A stretch of 64,000 nt of DNA, from positions 131,210-195,209 of the forward strand of contig DASVUX010000034.1 in assembly GCA_036386835.1 (NCBI GenBank), read 5' to 3'. Source of the DNA: 2-12-FULL-35-15 sp036386835. GTDB taxonomy: Bacteria > Bacteroidota > Bacteroidia > 2-12-FULL-35-15. Made by a program: the position numbers and the translations under genes. Positions 60,755 through 64,000 of this stretch are shown here, piece after piece. Every line of letters begins with the position of its first letter. The stretch's first letter is position 1. Below the pieces are notes generated by a model. It had not been told where the DNA came from. It worked only from the letters and a program-made list of their open reading frames with translations, and did no database searches.

Positions 60755-63700
60755 ATGAAAGAAAAATTAACATTTCGGTATTTAAAATTGCTTATTGCGG
60801 CAGTTTTAGTAACCAATTCAGCTTTGGCGCAGATGGTAATCAGTACCAATACCACCTGGAGCTCCAACCAGATCTTAACCCAGGATGTGGTGGTGAATGC
60901 TGGCGCCACGCTTACTATTAACCCTGGGGTACTTGTACAGGCGGTATTTGTAGACGTTGACAATAACAGTATCGGTGATGTTGGAATCACTGTTAATGGA
61001 AAGCTTAACATAAAAGGCACTGTATGTAGCCCTGTGAAATTCGAGCCTTATCAGGCCACCACAAATATGAATTATTGGGAAGGGATTGTTATCAATTCAT
61101 TAACCAATAATGATTCCTTACGTTATTTTGAAATGAAGTATGCAAACCGTGGGCTGGAAGTTCAATCACAAGCCACTGTACACGGTGCTAAGATTCGGTA
61201 TTGCCCTAAAGGTGTATATAATACTTCTACAGGAAATCTGACATTGAATAGTTCCCGTATCCATTTAAATGGCGGTTCAGGGATATTTAATTCTGACGGA
61301 TCCGTAAATGTTATTAACTCACGGATTGATCACAATGGTCGGTTTGGTATTACAAATTCCAGTGGGTCTATGACTATGAGCTTTTGTGACGTTGATTCAA
61401 ACACATGGGGAGGAATTTACATTGGTGGTGTGGGAAACAACGATATACAAAACTCAACCATTTTAGGTAATACAGGAAGCGGTGTTGAAATTTCTGAATG
61501 GAAATTCTTGAATGAATTGCCAAGTATTGGTACAAACGAAGGGATACCTACTATTGTAGCAACAAACAATAACATTATCGGGAACGCTTCCACAAGTTAT
61601 CAGTTAACTCAGGCTGAAACCAATGCCTTTGGAACGATACCTAACTGGGGGGTTCCTTGCAATGGTAGTAGTGATTTCAGTCCTATAAACTCTCCCTCTG
61701 CTACTTATGAAATCCCTATAGGTGGACTTTCTTATTACTCTTCAAAGACGAGTCGTTTCTCTTGTGGATGCGGCCAGACTATTTATCATCTGCGGAATGC
61801 GTACACTGGTGGTACAATTGCTGCCTGGCAGTACACTGGAGGTACTGTTTGTGCCAATTCTTCAAATGATTATACTAACACGAATGTTTTTGTCAATAAT
61901 ACCTTTGTGCCAACAGATAAATTTTTTATGATCGGTGCTGGTGCCAATGGTTCACGATACACTTCTACGAATACAGTTCACCGGATTACAATAGGGGGGT
62001 ACGAAGTTTACTCTTCAGTAGGAAACAGTACCACATTTAATTTCACGAATAATTATTGGGGAGTAGTGGTAGGAGTAAATAATTTAGTTAAGGATGTTAA
62101 CACTGCAAATATAAATTATGCTGGATATTCACCTGTAACCTTTGCAAATGCTCATAGCAATATCCCTGACGGTTCTCCTGTCGTTAATCTTGGACCTGAT
62201 GGTGCTATCTGCCAGGGAAATACTCTTACTCTTGATGCACAGAATTCCGGTGCTTCATTTACATGGTCAACAGGAGCAACCACTCAAACCATCTCTGTAA
62301 ACTCTGCCGGTTCTTATTTCGTTACTGTAAATAACGGCTGCGGAATTAAAAAGGATACAATAAATATTACTGTTAACCCTCTTCCGGGAACAGCTTCAGC
62401 ACCATCCGGACAAACATTGCTTTGTCAGAACGCCTCTAACTCAAACTATGTTACAAGCGGCAGTTCTAATGCTACCTCATATGCATGGTCTGTATCACCG
62501 GTTAGCGCAGGTATCATTTCAGGAACGGGAACAACCGGTGCAATGGATTGGGATCCGTCTTTCTCAGGTACAGCAACAATTACTGTAAAAGGCGTTAACA
62601 GCTGTGGCCAGAGTACTTCTGGCGCTACAGTAAACGTAACCATTAATCCAATCGCAGCAACTCCGGGCGCAATAAGCGGAAGTTCTGTTGTGTGCGCAGG
62701 AGCGCCTTATACTTATTCTGTCGTGAATGATCCCGGAGCGCTTAGCTATACCTGGACCTTGCCTTCAGGCTGGTCAGGATCGTCAACATCCAATACGATC
62801 AATACTACTGCAACTTCAAATGCAGGAACAATTACTGTTATTGCGAATAACAATTGCGGTTCAAGCTCAGCGGCAACTTTAACGGTTTCGTCCGGCTCGA
62901 TTTCTCAACCCGGGACTATTTCAGGTAACAGCAGTGTTTGTATGGGAACCTCTCAAACATTTTCTGTTGCGCCTGTTGCCGGTGCATCCTCTTATAACTG
63001 GACCCTGCCTTCAGGATGGTCGGGATCTTCAAGTACAAATTCAATTACTGCAACTGTAGGCTCCAACAGCGGAACGGTTTCCGTAGCAGCTTCAAATGCC
63101 TGCGGAACAACGGCTGCAAGCAGCTTCAGTGTAACTTCCAATTCACTTCCGGCTATTAACACTTCTGGTGCAACAAGTATCTGTGCAGGAAGCAGCACAA
63201 CGCTTACAGCATCAGGTGCAGGTACGTACAGCTGGATGCCGGGCTCACTGTCAGGAGCATCAGTTAGCGTATCACCTTCATCAAATACTACTTATACAGT
63301 AACTGGTACAGATGCAAATGGATGCATAGCAACACAAACCGCAGCTGTTACAATAAATGCTCTGCCTGTAATTTCTACAAGCGGAAGTTCAACTGTATGT
63401 GCCGGTAGTACAACAACATCGCTAAGCGCTTCAGGTGGCGCTGTGTATTCCTGGATGCCGGGTAATATTAATGGGTCGGCCATTACTGTTAGTCCGACGG
63501 GAACTACAACTTATACTGTTACCGGGATAGAAGCTGTTAACGGATGTTCTAATACAGCAACTGCTACAATTACTGTAAATGCGCTACCTAACATTTCAGC
63601 AACTGGCGGTGCAACTGTTTGCGCATCTCAAACAGCTAACCTGTTTGCTTCAGGCGGAACATCTTATAACTGGTCACCGGCTGCAGGTTTAAGCTCGACC

Positions 63701-64000
63701 ACAGGAAGCGTTGTAGCCGCAACACCTGCAAGCACAACAACTTACACTGTTACAGGCCTTGGGTCAAACGGCTGCTCCAATACTGCTACAGTTACAGTAA
63801 CTGTAACGCCCCAGCCTAACATTCAGATCTCCGCACCAACTGCTGTGTGTTTAGGATCAAGTGCATCACTTCAGGCTACAGGTGCCTCATCGTATAGCTG
63901 GATGCCCGGAGGTCTTTCGGGGTCTTCGGTAAGTGTTTCCCCTTCCGCTAATACTAGTTATACGGTTACAGGAACAGATAACGGGTGTTCTTCTACACAG
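60755..64000 (+). CDS. giant surface protein, N-terminal 1,082 codons (runs off window)
   Basis: ATG 60755 opens a frame with no stop to the last base. It starts with a signal peptide (FRYLKLLIAAVLVTNSALAQ). Next is a right-handed beta-helix region (about 30-430) with short repeated Asn/Ser-rich turns such as SRIHLNGGSGIFN and DIQNSTILGNTGSGVEIS. One repeat of the 51232-type follows (NLGPDGAICQGNTLTLDAQ, about 475-540). The rest is PKD/Ig-like repeats of ~80-100 residues, several ending TTYTVTGTDANGC. A T9SS sorting domain is expected at the unseen C-terminus. Probably a very large adhesin or cell-surface protein. Confidence 0.9.
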   Translation, partial: MKEKLTFRYLKLLIAAVLVTNSALAQMVISTNTTWSSNQILTQDVVVNAGATLTINPGVLVQAVFVDVDNNSIGDVGITVNGKLNIKGTVCSPVKFEPYQATTNMNYWEGIVINSLTNNDSLRYFEMKYANRGLEVQSQATVHGAKIRYCPKGVYNTSTGNLTLNSSRIHLNGGSGIFNSDGSVNVINSRIDHNGRFGITNSSGSMTMSFCDVDSNTWGGIYIGGVGNNDIQNSTILGNTGSGVEISEWKFLNELPSIGTNEGIPTIVATNNNIIGNASTSYQLTQAETNAFGTIPNWGVPCNGSSDFSPINSPSATYEIPIGGLSYYSSKTSRFSCGCGQTIYHLRNAYTGGTIAAWQYTGGTVCANSSNDYTNTNVFVNNTFVPTDKFFMIGAGANGSRYTSTNTVHRITIGGYEVYSSVGNSTTFNFTNNYWGVVVGVNNLVKDVNTANINYAGYSPVTFANAHSNIPDGSPVVNLGPDGAICQGNTLTLDAQNSGASFTWSTGATTQTISVNSAGSYFVTVNNGCGIKKDTINITVNPLPGTASAPSGQTLLCQNASNSNYVTSGSSNATSYAWSVSPVSAGIISGTGTTGAMDWDPSFSGTATITVKGVNSCGQSTSGATVNVTINPIAATPGAISGSSVVCAGAPYTYSVVNDPGALSYTWTLPSGWSGSSTSNTINTTATSNAGTITVIANNNCGSSSAATLTVSSGSISQPGTISGNSSVCMGTSQTFSVAPVAGASSYNWTLPSGWSGSSSTNSITATVGSNSGTVSVAASNACGTTAASSFSVTSNSLPAINTSGATSICAGSSTTLTASGAGTYSWMPGSLSGASVSVSPSSNTTYTVTGTDANGCIATQTAAVTINALPVISTSGSSTVCAGSTTTSLSASGGAVYSWMPGNINGSAITVSPTGTTTYTVTGIEAVNGCSNTATATITVNALPNISATGGATVCASQTANLFASGGTSYNWSPAAGLSSTTGSVVAATPASTTTYTVTGLGSNGCSNTATVTVTVTPQPNIQISAPTAVCLGSSASLQATGASSYSWMPGGLSGSSVSVSPSANTSYTVTGTDNGCSSTQ

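Noticed and set aside
60755..60790. Alternative that the last frame starts later
   Set aside because: ATG 60755 is followed at once by a typical signal peptide, so no later start is preferable.
1..64000. tRNA, rRNA, prophage, integrase, toxin-antitoxin or restriction genes
   Set aside because: None seen in any intergenic region or among the genes when read on both strands.

Overview
The window is from a Bacteroidota chromosome of moderate GC. Supporting signs are several secreted proteins ending in type IX secretion (T9SS) sorting domains, RemB/Wzi-like and GldL-like proteins, many ATG, GTG and TTG starts without a Shine-Dalgarno, and promoter -7 boxes of the Bacteroidota form TAnnTTTG directly upstream of genes. 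I see no tRNA, rRNA, CRISPR array, prophage or intact insertion sequence.

Layout. 1-870 is the 3' end of a large T9SS surface protein. 906-3714 (minus) is cysC-cysD-cysN, which makes PAPS. 3919-8097 (plus) is deoC, a full aldehyde dehydrogenase, a half-size catalytically dead aldehyde dehydrogenase, and cysQ. 8208-14654 (plus) is a surface-glycan block: gmd and fcl (GDP-L-fucose), two Wzi/RemB-like outer-membrane proteins and a WecA-type transferase. 14675-16573 (minus) is a CASTOR/POLLUX-type channel. 16754-21298 (plus) is a cytochrome oxidase block: ctaB, two subunit III genes, subunit IV, SCO1, DUF420 and a small Cys-pair protein. 21299-21701 is a gene-free island with inverted-repeat arms.

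21702-23491 (minus) holds aspartate kinase and an acetyltransferase; 23624-28117 (plus) holds fbp and mfd. 28132-31198 (minus) has an AT-rich T9SS protein and rtcB. 31366-35167 holds a GldL-like membrane protein, a fatty acid desaturase, a small membrane protein and a MacB-type ABC permease. 35373-44463 (plus) is purH and then the rod-shape operon mreB-mreC-mreD-PBP2-PBP2-rodA, in which the PBP2 gene is duplicated in tandem. 44465-49508 (minus) is regulatory and metabolic: a PAS histidine kinase, a response regulator, gpmI, a membrane histidine kinase and a possible 41-residue membrane peptide. 49696-50929 has a DUF4142 protein, a 35-residue membrane peptide and a CinA-type amidohydrolase.

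51232 to the end is surface and signalling: a 983-residue T9SS protein with ten repeats, a small lipoprotein, a TPR-SpoIIE phosphatase, a TPR-LytS kinase with its LytTR regulator, a TraB/GumN-like lipoprotein, a short gene remnant, and the first 1,082 codons of a giant beta-helix plus PKD-repeat protein that runs off the window.

The points most worth a second look are the split, ALDH16-like dehydrogenase pair beside deoC, the two active PBP2 copies in one rod operon, the long hairpin between mreB and mreC, the inverted-repeat island at 21.3-21.7 kb, and several genes too short for routine annotation or cut by the window edge.
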